DNA from: an uncultured Ruminococcus sp.
GTDB lineage: Bacteria; Bacillota; Clostridia; Oscillospirales; Acutalibacteraceae
Length of the DNA stretch: 64,000 nucleotides
Direction of reading: 5' to 3'
NCBI GenBank assembly: GCA_902762615.1
Contig: CACWOX010000007.1
Span: 1 to 64,000, forward strand
Made by a program: the position numbers and the translations under genes. The notes below the pieces were generated by a model. That model searched no databases. It saw only the letters and a program-made list of their open reading frames with translations, and was not told the DNA's origin. This document shows, in pieces, positions 1 to 7,504 of the stretch (positions within the stretch are counted from its first letter, which is position 1; every line of letters starts with the position of its first letter).

Positions 1-175
1 GTTTCGTGAGGTACTTAACTCATTTATTCAGGCTTATTTCCCTCATTTTTCACTGGTTTTACGCTCTTTGTATAGTCTTATGGTCTGGGAAAGTACTAAA
101 TAATATTATAAAGAATTTATTTATGCAATAGAAGTGTATCAGAATCTTTTTTATTTCTTACTGTCATTAAAAATT

Positions 176-1636
176 TTATGCCAGTATCTCTTTAACCATT
201 GCCATTACATCATTATCGGCATACCTGCTCAGATACCCCATACAAGCGGAAAGATTGTCCTTCCGCATATTCGTTAATTCTCTGAGATGCTTCCAATTGA
301 CAGGGATGCTATCTTGTATCAGCTTATTCACTCCCCAGACTACTTCAATAGCCCAATATTCTTCTTGTGATATTGTATGCCGTTGGATTTCAGCTTTGCA
401 CATTGGCATATTATCAAGCTGTTTCGGACGGAGATTCACCATCTTTTCAATTGCCGCGACTGTGATTCTTTTCGGTCTTTTTGTTCCGTTTCCCTGTAAT
501 GATTGAATTGCAGACTGCACCAACGGGAGATTATAACGATCTATTTCATGCCAATCTTTAACTTTTGCCCCAGACTTTAGCGGCTGTGATTTCTGTTTGT
601 GATATGTACCATAGCGACCCTGAGAGATACATTTGACCGTATGGATAGAAGCGTTTAACCGATCTGCTATTTCTGCATAGTCTACCCCTTGTTCATGCAG
701 TCTGTCAATTTCTTCATCAAATAATTGTTGCTGTGATTTCTGCGGTAAAGTCATATTACAGAGATCATCAACGGAGATATTCAGAAACATAGCAAGCATA
801 CAGATTTCAACTATATTGATTCTGTCATTGGCAAGTACCTTTTGTATCTGCCATAGCTCGGTAAACCAGTTGTCCGGCAATCCCTTATAATACTCGGTAA
901 AATCAGCATGGAAAAGGGAGATGTTTCTTTGTTCGCCACGGATAGAACGATATTTTGTATTGCTCATTCTGGAATAGAGGAAGTCACCGACCAGCACATC
1001 ATTATTCAAGTCCACATCGGATTGAAAGACCTTCATTATATATGTAGCCAATCTGCACTCGATCTCATTGTCACACATCACAGGCTCGAAGGTGGTAATG
1101 ACTTCTTCTGCTGTCGTCAATGCGGGAGATGCTTTGCCGCTGATAATCACACTGCTATCTTTCAGTTGGCAATGATGGACGGGGCATATGTTGATACCCT
1201 GCATTTGATGGATTCTATGCCAGTACGCTTCACCGAATTTTTGTCTATCATTATCTGCACATATCGGACAGTATCGGAGAAATCGGTCATTGTCCTTTTT
1301 TCGTTTTGGCATTGGTAAGAGATTATTGTAATTGCCTTGCATTGAAACCATTGCTCTGAACGCTGAATTTCTGCGATCTTGATTCAAAAATCTCCCATAA
1401 TAGGCGAACATGGTATGTTTTTCGATGATGCTTTCAATTGATACCGTCCTTGTAATGTTATTCAGTGCGTCAAGTGATAGTCTGTTTACAAAATCAATTT
1501 CAGGTCTGACAGTGGGATTCATAAACAAATCTTCTGCCGTACTCCGATAAATCATATAGCCTGAATGTGCGTGATACCTTGCCAACTGACTGTATAATAA
1601 TTCGTCTGGATAAATCTCAGGAAAAAAAGCTATCAT
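176..1636 (-). CDS. tniQ: TniQ/TnsD-family target-site selection protein
   Basis: TniQ/TnsD proteins choose the insertion target of Tn7-like elements and recruit TnsC to it. The 486-aa length is close to Tn7 TnsD and much longer than the short TniQ proteins of CRISPR-associated elements. The N-terminus has the family pattern (FFPEIYPDELLYSQLARYH), and the TniQ zinc-finger ligands appear as C123-x2-C126 and C151-x2-H154. The C-terminal half contains a stretch around residues 305-345 (QQLFDEEIDRLHEQG...) that looks like a DNA-binding helix-turn-helix. Its start overlaps the tnsC stop by 4 bp, so it is translationally coupled and last in the operon. The target is unknown; the neighbouring guaA 3' end is a candidate (inference). 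Confidence 0.88.
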   Translation of the reverse strand: MIAFFPEIYPDELLYSQLARYHAHSGYMIYRSTAEDLFMNPTVRPEIDFVNRLSLDALNNITRTVSIESIIEKHTMFAYYGRFLNQDRRNSAFRAMVSMQGNYNNLLPMPKRKKDNDRFLRYCPICADNDRQKFGEAYWHRIHQMQGINICPVHHCQLKDSSVIISGKASPALTTAEEVITTFEPVMCDNEIECRLATYIMKVFQSDVDLNNDVLVGDFLYSRMSNTKYRSIRGEQRNISLFHADFTEYYKGLPDNWFTELWQIQKVLANDRINIVEICMLAMFLNISVDDLCNMTLPQKSQQQLFDEEIDRLHEQGVDYAEIADRLNASIHTVKCISQGRYGTYHKQKSQPLKSGAKVKDWHEIDRYNLPLVQSAIQSLQGNGTKRPKRITVAAIEKMVNLRPKQLDNMPMCKAEIQRHTISQEEYWAIEVVWGVNKLIQDSIPVNWKHLRELTNMRKDNLSACMGYLSRYADNDVMAMVKEILA

Positions 1637-2880
1637 GTAACCACCTCTATGATTGTAAAATGCTGTCGCAATAAGTCTATCAAATCAAGCCCTTTGTCTT
1701 TGGATTCTGTGACCAGTGCAGAAATGCTAATTGTTTTATCAACTTTGTTTTCGGAAGGCATAGCACTCTCTTTCTTTTTAGTTTTGGAAGTGGATTTATT
1801 TTTCACGATGGAAGGATTGATGTAGCTGTGCAGTAATTTCATTCTCTGTTCGTATGCCTGATTGAGCATTTCAAGATTCAAGATTTCTGTTCCGCCGATA
1901 ATAGCGATCTCTTGGGCATCATGTATCAGTGACACCACAATAGAAATAATACCGGAACTATGCTCATATAACCATTCTGTTATAACGTCTGTTATTACTG
2001 TTTTTTCTCGGACATACTGATACCCGAATAAGACCTTGCAAAACGCCTTGAAATAATCGTCGTAACTGATAGCGGAATAAGTAAGACCCACTGATCGTCT
2101 TGCTAACTGCATAGCTGATTCAAAGAACTGTTCGCATTCGGGAGTACCGACCATGCAGATACTGATACCCGAATTGTTGATAAGCTGAGTTAGCGACCCT
2201 ATCAGGCTTTTGCCGTTCTTGGAATTGACTACATTCTGAATTTCATCCACTATCAATAGCCCTATGTGATTCATCGCCACCTGTGACACTGAACCTATCA
2301 ACATATCCGTTGTAGCTCTTGCCCTCAGTGCATTGGAATAATACTTGCTGTCGAGTAATTCGTCAACTTTGCGAAGAATTTCAAGCAGCAGACCCTTCAC
2401 GGAGCTATCAAAAGGACATTGCACCGTCACGGACGGAATGATTTTAGCATAGGGATTCTGTGTTTCAATGATTCTGTATTCTGTGATAAGGGAAATTGCT
2501 CTACTGATAGCACTTGATTTCCCGATACCCGAAGTGCCAATTATAGTAAAGCTGTCTGAACCTCCGATAATACCCGTGTATTCCCGCCCTTTGATTGCCT
2601 TTCTGTTTTCGTACTGCTGCCGGACGGAGATAGTTGTCTGTTTCTTTTGGATGGAGCGCAACAAGGAAAGATACAGTTTAGAATAAATCTCCATAGACAT
2701 TTGGGAAGGAATGTAAATAGTATAAAGGTCAGCCAGTGCCATTAATCGGACTGCTTCATTCAGAAATCGAATAGAATCATCATACTCAGGAAAGACAGAT
2801 AAAGCGGCGATTAAATCATTTCCGCTTTTCATGCTTGGCAGAAATTTAGCGAGATCGTTTCTTTCAATCATCGGAGTCAC
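1633..2880 (-). CDS. tnsC: TnsC-like AAA+ ATPase transposition regulator
   Basis: TnsC is the AAA+ switch that links the target selector (TniQ) to the TnsA/TnsB transposase and controls target immunity. The 415-aa protein has a Walker A motif GTSGIGKSS near residue 117 and a Walker B motif LLIVDEIQN near residue 212, followed by a sensor-like segment ICMVGTPE. The C-terminus after about residue 350 is lysine and serine rich and probably flexible. The start overlaps the tnsB end by 17 bp and the stop overlaps the tniQ start by 4 bp, so the operon is tightly packed. Family assignment is secure from motifs plus context. Confidence 0.9.
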   Translation of the reverse strand: MTPMIERNDLAKFLPSMKSGNDLIAALSVFPEYDDSIRFLNEAVRLMALADLYTIYIPSQMSMEIYSKLYLSLLRSIQKKQTTISVRQQYENRKAIKGREYTGIIGGSDSFTIIGTSGIGKSSAISRAISLITEYRIIETQNPYAKIIPSVTVQCPFDSSVKGLLLEILRKVDELLDSKYYSNALRARATTDMLIGSVSQVAMNHIGLLIVDEIQNVVNSKNGKSLIGSLTQLINNSGISICMVGTPECEQFFESAMQLARRSVGLTYSAISYDDYFKAFCKVLFGYQYVREKTVITDVITEWLYEHSSGIISIVVSLIHDAQEIAIIGGTEILNLEMLNQAYEQRMKLLHSYINPSIVKNKSTSKTKKKESAMPSENKVDKTISISALVTESKDKGLDLIDLLRQHFTIIEVVT

Positions 2881-4696
2881 CCTTCATATAATCTTTGTGG
2901 AGTCTTTCACGTTCCTTTTGTCGTGCTGATCTTACGCCCTCAATATCTACATCATCATGCTTGACTGCGTTTCCGGCAATGGTCAATATATGGCTTGCAA
3001 GGTCTATTTTCGCTTGGACGTTGGCTTTTTGTGCCTGTTGAACGACAGCTTTTTGACTGTCTCGGAGACTGTCTGCATCGGACAAACTTTTATCTTTGAA
3101 CCGACTTTCAATCAATTCAAACTGAATAAATTCACCGTTATCAATCAGCCAGACAAAAGACACATCATCGGGATTGTACGCCACCACAGCTTCACCGCCT
3201 GTCAAATATCGTTCCGTGTAATCCTCATGCTTGTATCTCATGCCGTTTACTTTTAATCCGTTCCTGCTGAATCTCCCTGTTGTTCTTGGGAGAAGCGTGA
3301 AAATCAATCGCTGTTTGCTCACAGAAATCAGATTTGCACCGATCTGATTTTTGCCGTATTCAAAGATACAATTTGCATAGGGCTGAACATCCGTTGAAAT
3401 CATATCGGAAGAATAGGGATAGTTTTCAATCACTCTCTGTGTGTTGTAATAGACGATGCACCGAATAATGACTTTCTCAAAATCTCGCAAAGTCAAGCAA
3501 GCGTCTTTTCTGTAATCATGCGCCCCACGTTCACGGAAATCAGGCTCTATTACCCCTTTCCCTTTGAGATATGGCTTGAATGAATCTTGTATCAGGTCAA
3601 AGAATTTCTCTATCGACCCTTTTAATTCAGGACGGAAGGACGGGAGATTTTCAATTTTCGCTCCCAATTCTGCAATCTGTTCAATTGTCTGTGAGATATA
3701 TTCAGCACCCATATCAGTGACCATGACAGCCGGAAGACTTTCACAATTCCAGTCTGATTGACTGATAATGATGCCGAAACGCTCACACCATGCTTTTTTA
3801 TTGGCAATGATATTTAATAGCAACCCTCGGAGACTGTAAACGCCACCTTCCCACGACAGGGAATAACCACAGCACAAACTACTGTACCCATCTATGCAAG
3901 CTGTCAGGATCGGTCTGCCTACCAGATTGCCACCGTCATTGATTAAGTAAATATCGCATATCGTAGCATCGAACATACCGACACCGACATGAGAAGCGAA
4001 TTGTTGCACACCGTCACCCAATAAAGGACGATGATTTCTTTGATAGTCTTTTATGCCGTTTCTCGATATGTAGTAATTCTGCATATTCCTGTGTTTGCGG
4101 TAAAAGTAACGGAACTGATTGAAGGAAGGATAGTCAGGGAGAAGCGACCCGCTTGCATCACAGTATTTCTCTTTGAGCATGAATGTGTATGCTGTTTTCA
4201 GACTGTTCTTTTTATGCGTATAGAAATATTTATTCAACGCCCACCGCATATTTTTTTCATCTGTCGTCAATGAATCCTCGGAAGTGTATCTCTTTGGAGC
4301 TAACGCAGCTTTGTCTTGAAATGTGAGATATAAGCATAGGTAATTAATGATCGTTTGACGTGATACCTTGTATTTTGCGGACGCAGAATAGATTGTATGA
4401 TTTCTCTGTTTAAAGTTGGAAACCACTGGAAGAATATCAGCAATCATTGTATAGCGTTCATTTATGACGGCTTGGCTTTTAGCGTCGAGAGATTCTATAT
4501 CAGGCAATGTCACAGACAGGCATTCACGAAGTTGCAATTCAGATATGACAGGCAAGTCACGAAAAGCGGAAGAGTGAACCCAGACAGGTATTGTCCTTTT
4601 GATACAGTCTATAATAAATATTTCGCTGTTGCTGTTTCTTAAATCCAACACCCTATATATTTGACTACCGCACTGGATAATATTATTTCTCTGCAT
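2864..4696 (-). CDS. tnsB: TnsB-like DDE transposase
   Basis: TnsB is the RNase H-fold (rve/Mu-type) transposase that binds the transposon ends and joins their 3' ends to target DNA. In this 610-aa protein the catalytic triad can be placed at about D242 (MFDATICDIY), D326 (VMVTDMGAEY) and E361 (LKGSIEKFF), giving the expected D-x35-E spacing. The N-terminus has helix-turn-helix segments (KYKVSRQTIINYL) for end binding, and the Mu-type beta-barrel follows the catalytic core. The charged C-terminal tail (about 555-610) is the part that contacts TnsC in known systems. It overlaps tnsA by 14 bp. Nothing suggests truncation. Confidence 0.92.
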   Translation of the reverse strand: MQRNNIIQCGSQIYRVLDLRNSNSEIFIIDCIKRTIPVWVHSSAFRDLPVISELQLRECLSVTLPDIESLDAKSQAVINERYTMIADILPVVSNFKQRNHTIYSASAKYKVSRQTIINYLCLYLTFQDKAALAPKRYTSEDSLTTDEKNMRWALNKYFYTHKKNSLKTAYTFMLKEKYCDASGSLLPDYPSFNQFRYFYRKHRNMQNYYISRNGIKDYQRNHRPLLGDGVQQFASHVGVGMFDATICDIYLINDGGNLVGRPILTACIDGYSSLCCGYSLSWEGGVYSLRGLLLNIIANKKAWCERFGIIISQSDWNCESLPAVMVTDMGAEYISQTIEQIAELGAKIENLPSFRPELKGSIEKFFDLIQDSFKPYLKGKGVIEPDFRERGAHDYRKDACLTLRDFEKVIIRCIVYYNTQRVIENYPYSSDMISTDVQPYANCIFEYGKNQIGANLISVSKQRLIFTLLPRTTGRFSRNGLKVNGMRYKHEDYTERYLTGGEAVVAYNPDDVSFVWLIDNGEFIQFELIESRFKDKSLSDADSLRDSQKAVVQQAQKANVQAKIDLASHILTIAGNAVKHDDVDIEGVRSARQKERERLHKDYMKGDSDD

Positions 4697-5030
4697 CTAT
4701 CACCAACCCCCAATCCGTAACGCCACGATTCAGCCAATACTCCCTCGATAAGTTCAATAGCTTCACCGTCAAAGGCTTGGTCAATAGTCTTCTTTGTACA
4801 CACTCTCTCACCATGAGATCGCCGTCTGACTTCTTGCACACAAAATCAGAAGTATATTCACCCTCGGTCAATCCTTCAAGAAGAACATTGCAGCGAAATT
4901 CTGTTATCGTGTCGTCTGTCTGGAGTATATCTGCATAGCAAGACTGGATATCGTCATATGTACGACATACGCCTATACATTTTGATAGCGTTCGTTTCTC
5001 GCATCTGCCCTTGTAATTTTTCTTCTTCAC
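4683..5030 (-). CDS. tnsA: Minimal TnsA-like endonuclease subunit
   Basis: TnsA cuts the 5' ends of the element so that Tn7 moves by cut and paste. This protein has only 115 residues (Tn7 TnsA is about 273) and covers just the endonuclease fold, without the C-terminal winged-helix domain. The match rests on the stretch EFRCNVLLEG...YTSDFVCKKSDGDLMVREC and on the RGVTDWGLVID ending. D62 (SDF) fits the catalytic Asp. By eye, however, Q29 sits where the first catalytic Glu is expected and V78 sits where the Lys of the E-x-K motif is expected. Start is GTG at 5030 with AGGAG eight bases upstream. It may be an inactive or structural subunit; the alignment needs checking. Confidence 0.72.
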   Translation of the reverse strand: MKKKNYKGRCEKRTLSKCIGVCRTYDDIQSCYADILQTDDTITEFRCNVLLEGLTEGEYTSDFVCKKSDGDLMVRECVQRRLLTKPLTVKLLNLSREYWLNRGVTDWGLVIDAEK

Positions 5031-5049
5031 ATATTACACTCCTGTCACG

Positions 5050-5113
5050 TTCCCAAAAATCTTCCAAAAACTTCCCAAATTTTTCCCAAAAACGCTTTTA
5101 ATTCCCCAAAAAC
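5050..5113. repeat. Phased TTCCCAAAAA repeats upstream of tnsA
   Basis: Five near-identical TTCC(C)AAAA units start at 5050, 5062, 5072, 5083 and 5102, so four are spaced by about one helical turn and the fifth by about two. An inverted copy (TTTTTGGGAAA) lies at 5205-5215 and a partial copy at 5191. They sit directly upstream of the tnsA start, where Tn7 elements carry overlapping TnsB-binding sites. They could be transposase sites, an intrinsic A-tract bend, or an operator of the tns operon. Which of these is not shown by sequence alone. Confidence 0.6.
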
Positions 5114-5450
5114 AGATTTCAGGCATACAAAAAAGAAGTCTCGGAGCGGCGGCAACGTCGTATTTACGGCATTTTCAGCAAAATCCACATTTCCCAGATT
5201 TATATTTTTGGGAAATCACTATGTTAAGGGGTAAACCTGTTTTTGCTAAAATTTTTACCCCTAAAAGTATTCAAAAATTGAGGATTTGCATACTGATAAA
5301 ACGATTATTTTATTAGCAAAAATACCGTATTTTCGCGTTTTTTACGCTGTCAGAGTGAAAAAATAGACCTCATAGGCGGATTCCTACAAGGTCTATTTCA
5401 TATTCAGTTTGGGGTAAAGATTTTTGTATAAATCGCTTTGCCCTGTGACA
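5114..5450. other. Probable right-end region of the Tn7-like element (no gene)
   Basis: There is no coding sequence here. An inverted repeat AAGGGGTAAA/TTTTACCCCT spans 5226-5262. On the minus strand, a CAAAAA-n-TTTACCCC module occurs at 5228-5247 and again at 5411-5430, which suggests repeated transposase sites extending to at least 5430. TTTTTGCTAA at 5240-5249 recurs inverted at 5313-5322. A minus-strand TGTCACAGGG at 5450-5441 starts with the TGT typical of Tn7 ends and is the nearest candidate terminus to guaA-derived sequence. The boundary cannot be fixed without the other end of the element. Confidence 0.4.
5361..5398 (-). terminator. Rho-independent terminator, possibly the displaced guaA terminator
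   Basis: A 10-bp perfect stem (5361-5370 with 5389-5398) and an inner 4-bp stem (TAGG/CCTA) are followed on the minus strand by a run of six T. If the island 5461-18355 were removed, this hairpin would lie about 60 nt after the guaA stop codon, in the right orientation to end guaA transcription. Alternatively it belongs to the transposon end and insulates the tns genes. Confidence 0.7.
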
Positions 5451-5460
5451 ACAATTGTCT

Positions 5461-5472
5461 TATTCCCACTCG
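5461..5472. other. attL-like site of the guaA island (12-bp repeat)
   Basis: TATTCCCACTCG is identical to 18344-18355, which covers the last codons of guaA (minus strand: the last base of an Ile codon, then GAG TGG GAA and TA of the stop). It is the far boundary of the integrated island. Read on the minus strand, this copy would still end guaA with GAA TAA. Confidence 0.82.
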
Positions 5473-5686
5473 CTTAATTCCTTCACAATGTGTTGATAAA
5501 CACGGCATTTATATGACAATAATTATCTGTATTTTCACATTTCATACCGCTTTTTTAGTCTATCAAAAATTACAGTATCAAATTCGTATCAACTGAGTAC
5601 TATGAAAATTATAGACGGATAATCGGTGAAAGTCAAGCGATTATTTGAAAATCGACGTTTTTATTTTCAGTCTTTTTCGGCTCATC

Positions 5687-7279
5687 TTATATCTTATTTA
5701 TCTTCTCAATCGTGCAGGAATGGCTTTTGCTTGCGTCATCGTAATTGATACCGACAAGCACGATTTCTCCGCCGTAGTTTTCCAGAACAGCCGGATAATT
5801 CTTGTCCTTGATCTGGGAGATAGCTGCGTCGGAAGATTTGTTCCATTTCAGTTCGATGACCAATGCAGGGGCGGGCGTTTCTTTGTAGGGGATATATACA
5901 ACGTCGGCTATTCCCTTCCCGCTTGGCAATTCTTCCACCTGCATATATTTGTCAACGCAGACGATATAGGCAAATTTGATAACATAGCGGAGCGCCTGTT
6001 CGTTGTTGTAGAAGTTGGGCGCATACTGCGATTTTCTGATTTTCTCAATTGCTCTGACAACCTCATCGGCATTACCTGAAAGCGTATTGGATAGCAGCTT
6101 TTCAGATGCTCTGACCAATCCCGCCAGCTTGGAATTGCCCCTGACATTCTGCAATATGGTGATAAATTCGTTGCGGATTTCTTCGTTTGGAATTCTCACT
6201 CTTTTGCTGAGCCTGTCATACGCCAGATAACCCAAATGAATCAGCAGCGTCAGAACGTCATTCTTGCTGTTGAAGGTCTCCACATCGTTCTGAAATCCGC
6301 TGGTATTCACTATCAAGGATTCACCTGCCGCAAGGCGCATGATATCCTCCTGTAAGCCGTCGAAATCCATATTGATGAACGTCACCAGAGAATCAGCCGC
6401 AGAGGTCTGCCGCCAATAGGGTTCATAGGCTTTCATTTCCATCGCCAGCATGACGGAATAGGGGTTATAGATGGATTGAACGGTGTCAAACGAATACCCG
6501 TTGTACCATTTCTTCGCCTCATCAAAATCCATGTCGTACTGCTGACAAATTGTCTTGACTTCCGCTTCGGTAAATCCGACATACTCGGCAAAACTGCCCG
6601 GATTCAGCACCGAATACTCCCGAAAATCAGAGATAGCCGACTGTGAACCGTCTTTCTTGATCGGAAGAATGCCTGTCATATAGGCAGCAGCCACTACATA
6701 CGGTGTGACATCGTTATTCTTAAAAAGTCCGCGAAGCAAGTTCAGATAGGCTTCCTGCGTGGCGTGATCGTGTTTGGCTTCCCGAATCAGCGCGTCCCAT
6801 TCGTCGATGATAAAGACAAACTTGCGGCCTGTCAGATTGACGCATTCCAACAGGCAATCCTCTAACCTCGGAATATCAGCCAATTGCGGATAGGCGCGAA
6901 CAATATCGCTGCGAAGATCGGCGGCAATCATATCCGGCACGTCGGATAACTGCCCATTGGTTCGCTTAACAGTGGAAATGAAATTCGTTACATCGAAGGT
7001 CAGGACGTTATATTGGTTGATATGCGTTTCATAATCAGCCGATTGGCTGACAGCGTATTTGTCAAAAAGTCCGTGAGAATCGCATTGGCAGTCATAATAC
7101 GCGCAGAGCATCTGCACCGCGTAGGACTTGCCGAACCGCCTCGGTCTGCTGATACAGGTCAGCTTCATTTTGGTATTGATGGTGCGGTTGATGAGCGCAA
7201 TCATGCCTGTCTTGTCAACATAATACGTCTGCAAGGCTTCTTTGAACGCCTCATTGCCCGGATTCATATGCTTGCCCAC
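5687..7279 (-). CDS. AAA-ATPase-like protein with C-terminal PD-(D/E)XK nuclease-like domain
   Basis: The N-terminal part (about 10-230) is the predicted AAA-ATPase domain of the PF09820 type: FKEALQTYYVDKTGMIALIN, then a P-loop-like RPRRFGKSYAVQML near residue 50 and a Walker B-like KFVFIIDEWDALI. The C-terminal 110 residues (GIADVVYIPYKETPAPALVIELKWNKS) match the PD-(D/E)XK-9 domain with D and E-x-K residues visible. Such proteins are common and often multicopy in Clostridia and Bacteroidetes; their role is unproven. The start is GTG at 7279 with GGAGG seven bases upstream, and a consensus promoter lies at 7324-7352. The gene stands alone at the attL end of the island. Confidence 0.85.
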   Translation of the reverse strand: MGKHMNPGNEAFKEALQTYYVDKTGMIALINRTINTKMKLTCISRPRRFGKSYAVQMLCAYYDCQCDSHGLFDKYAVSQSADYETHINQYNVLTFDVTNFISTVKRTNGQLSDVPDMIAADLRSDIVRAYPQLADIPRLEDCLLECVNLTGRKFVFIIDEWDALIREAKHDHATQEAYLNLLRGLFKNNDVTPYVVAAAYMTGILPIKKDGSQSAISDFREYSVLNPGSFAEYVGFTEAEVKTICQQYDMDFDEAKKWYNGYSFDTVQSIYNPYSVMLAMEMKAYEPYWRQTSAADSLVTFINMDFDGLQEDIMRLAAGESLIVNTSGFQNDVETFNSKNDVLTLLIHLGYLAYDRLSKRVRIPNEEIRNEFITILQNVRGNSKLAGLVRASEKLLSNTLSGNADEVVRAIEKIRKSQYAPNFYNNEQALRYVIKFAYIVCVDKYMQVEELPSGKGIADVVYIPYKETPAPALVIELKWNKSSDAAISQIKDKNYPAVLENYGGEIVLVGINYDDASKSHSCTIEKINKI

Positions 7280-7323
7280 AAGCTCACCTCCTGCGATGGA
7301 TGGGGGTACGTTTGGATAAGAAT

Positions 7324-7352
7324 ATTATATGATATTGTGGAGAGATTGTCAA
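7324..7352 (-). promoter_or_regulatory. Consensus promoter for the AAA-ATPase gene
   Basis: On the minus strand TTGACA (7352-7347) is followed after 17 bases by TATAAT (7329-7324). It is a perfect sigma-A-type promoter about 45 bp upstream of the GTG start. Confidence 0.85.
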
Positions 7353-7504
7353 TGGGTGTGCAATTGCCGAAAATAGAGAACAAATAGAGGTTTGTGGGGA
7401 TTATGCATTAGCATACAAGATGTGAGTCATAATTTAATCATGATACAAAGTGATGATATTTTTTATAGTACCTCAGATAAAATCATTATTATCGTCTTTT
7501 TACT

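Larger units (their letters stand above)
1..5450 (-). mobile_element. Tn7-like transposon, right part; left end outside window
   Basis: Four overlapping minus-strand genes, tnsA-tnsB-tnsC-tniQ, form the core transposition operon of a Tn7-like element. In Tn7 the operon starts beside the right end and reads inward, so the right end here should lie between the tnsA start (5030) and the guaA-derived repeat at 5461, and the left end and most cargo should lie left of position 1. Positions 1-175, after tniQ, are AT-rich with no gene that I can see. No CRISPR array or Cas gene is present in the window, so a CRISPR-guided type cannot be claimed. The exact right terminus is not resolved and 5450 is an estimate. 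Confidence 0.75.

Noticed and set aside
4639-4839. A frameshifted extension of tnsA or tnsB in an alternative frame
   Set aside because: The tnsA and tnsB frames are each continuous with their motifs, and the third frame has no similarity that I can see.
1-5640. CRISPR-associated transposon (CAST)
   Set aside because: No CRISPR repeats or Cas genes are present, and the TniQ is long and TnsD-like. A guide system left of the window cannot be excluded, but nothing here supports it.
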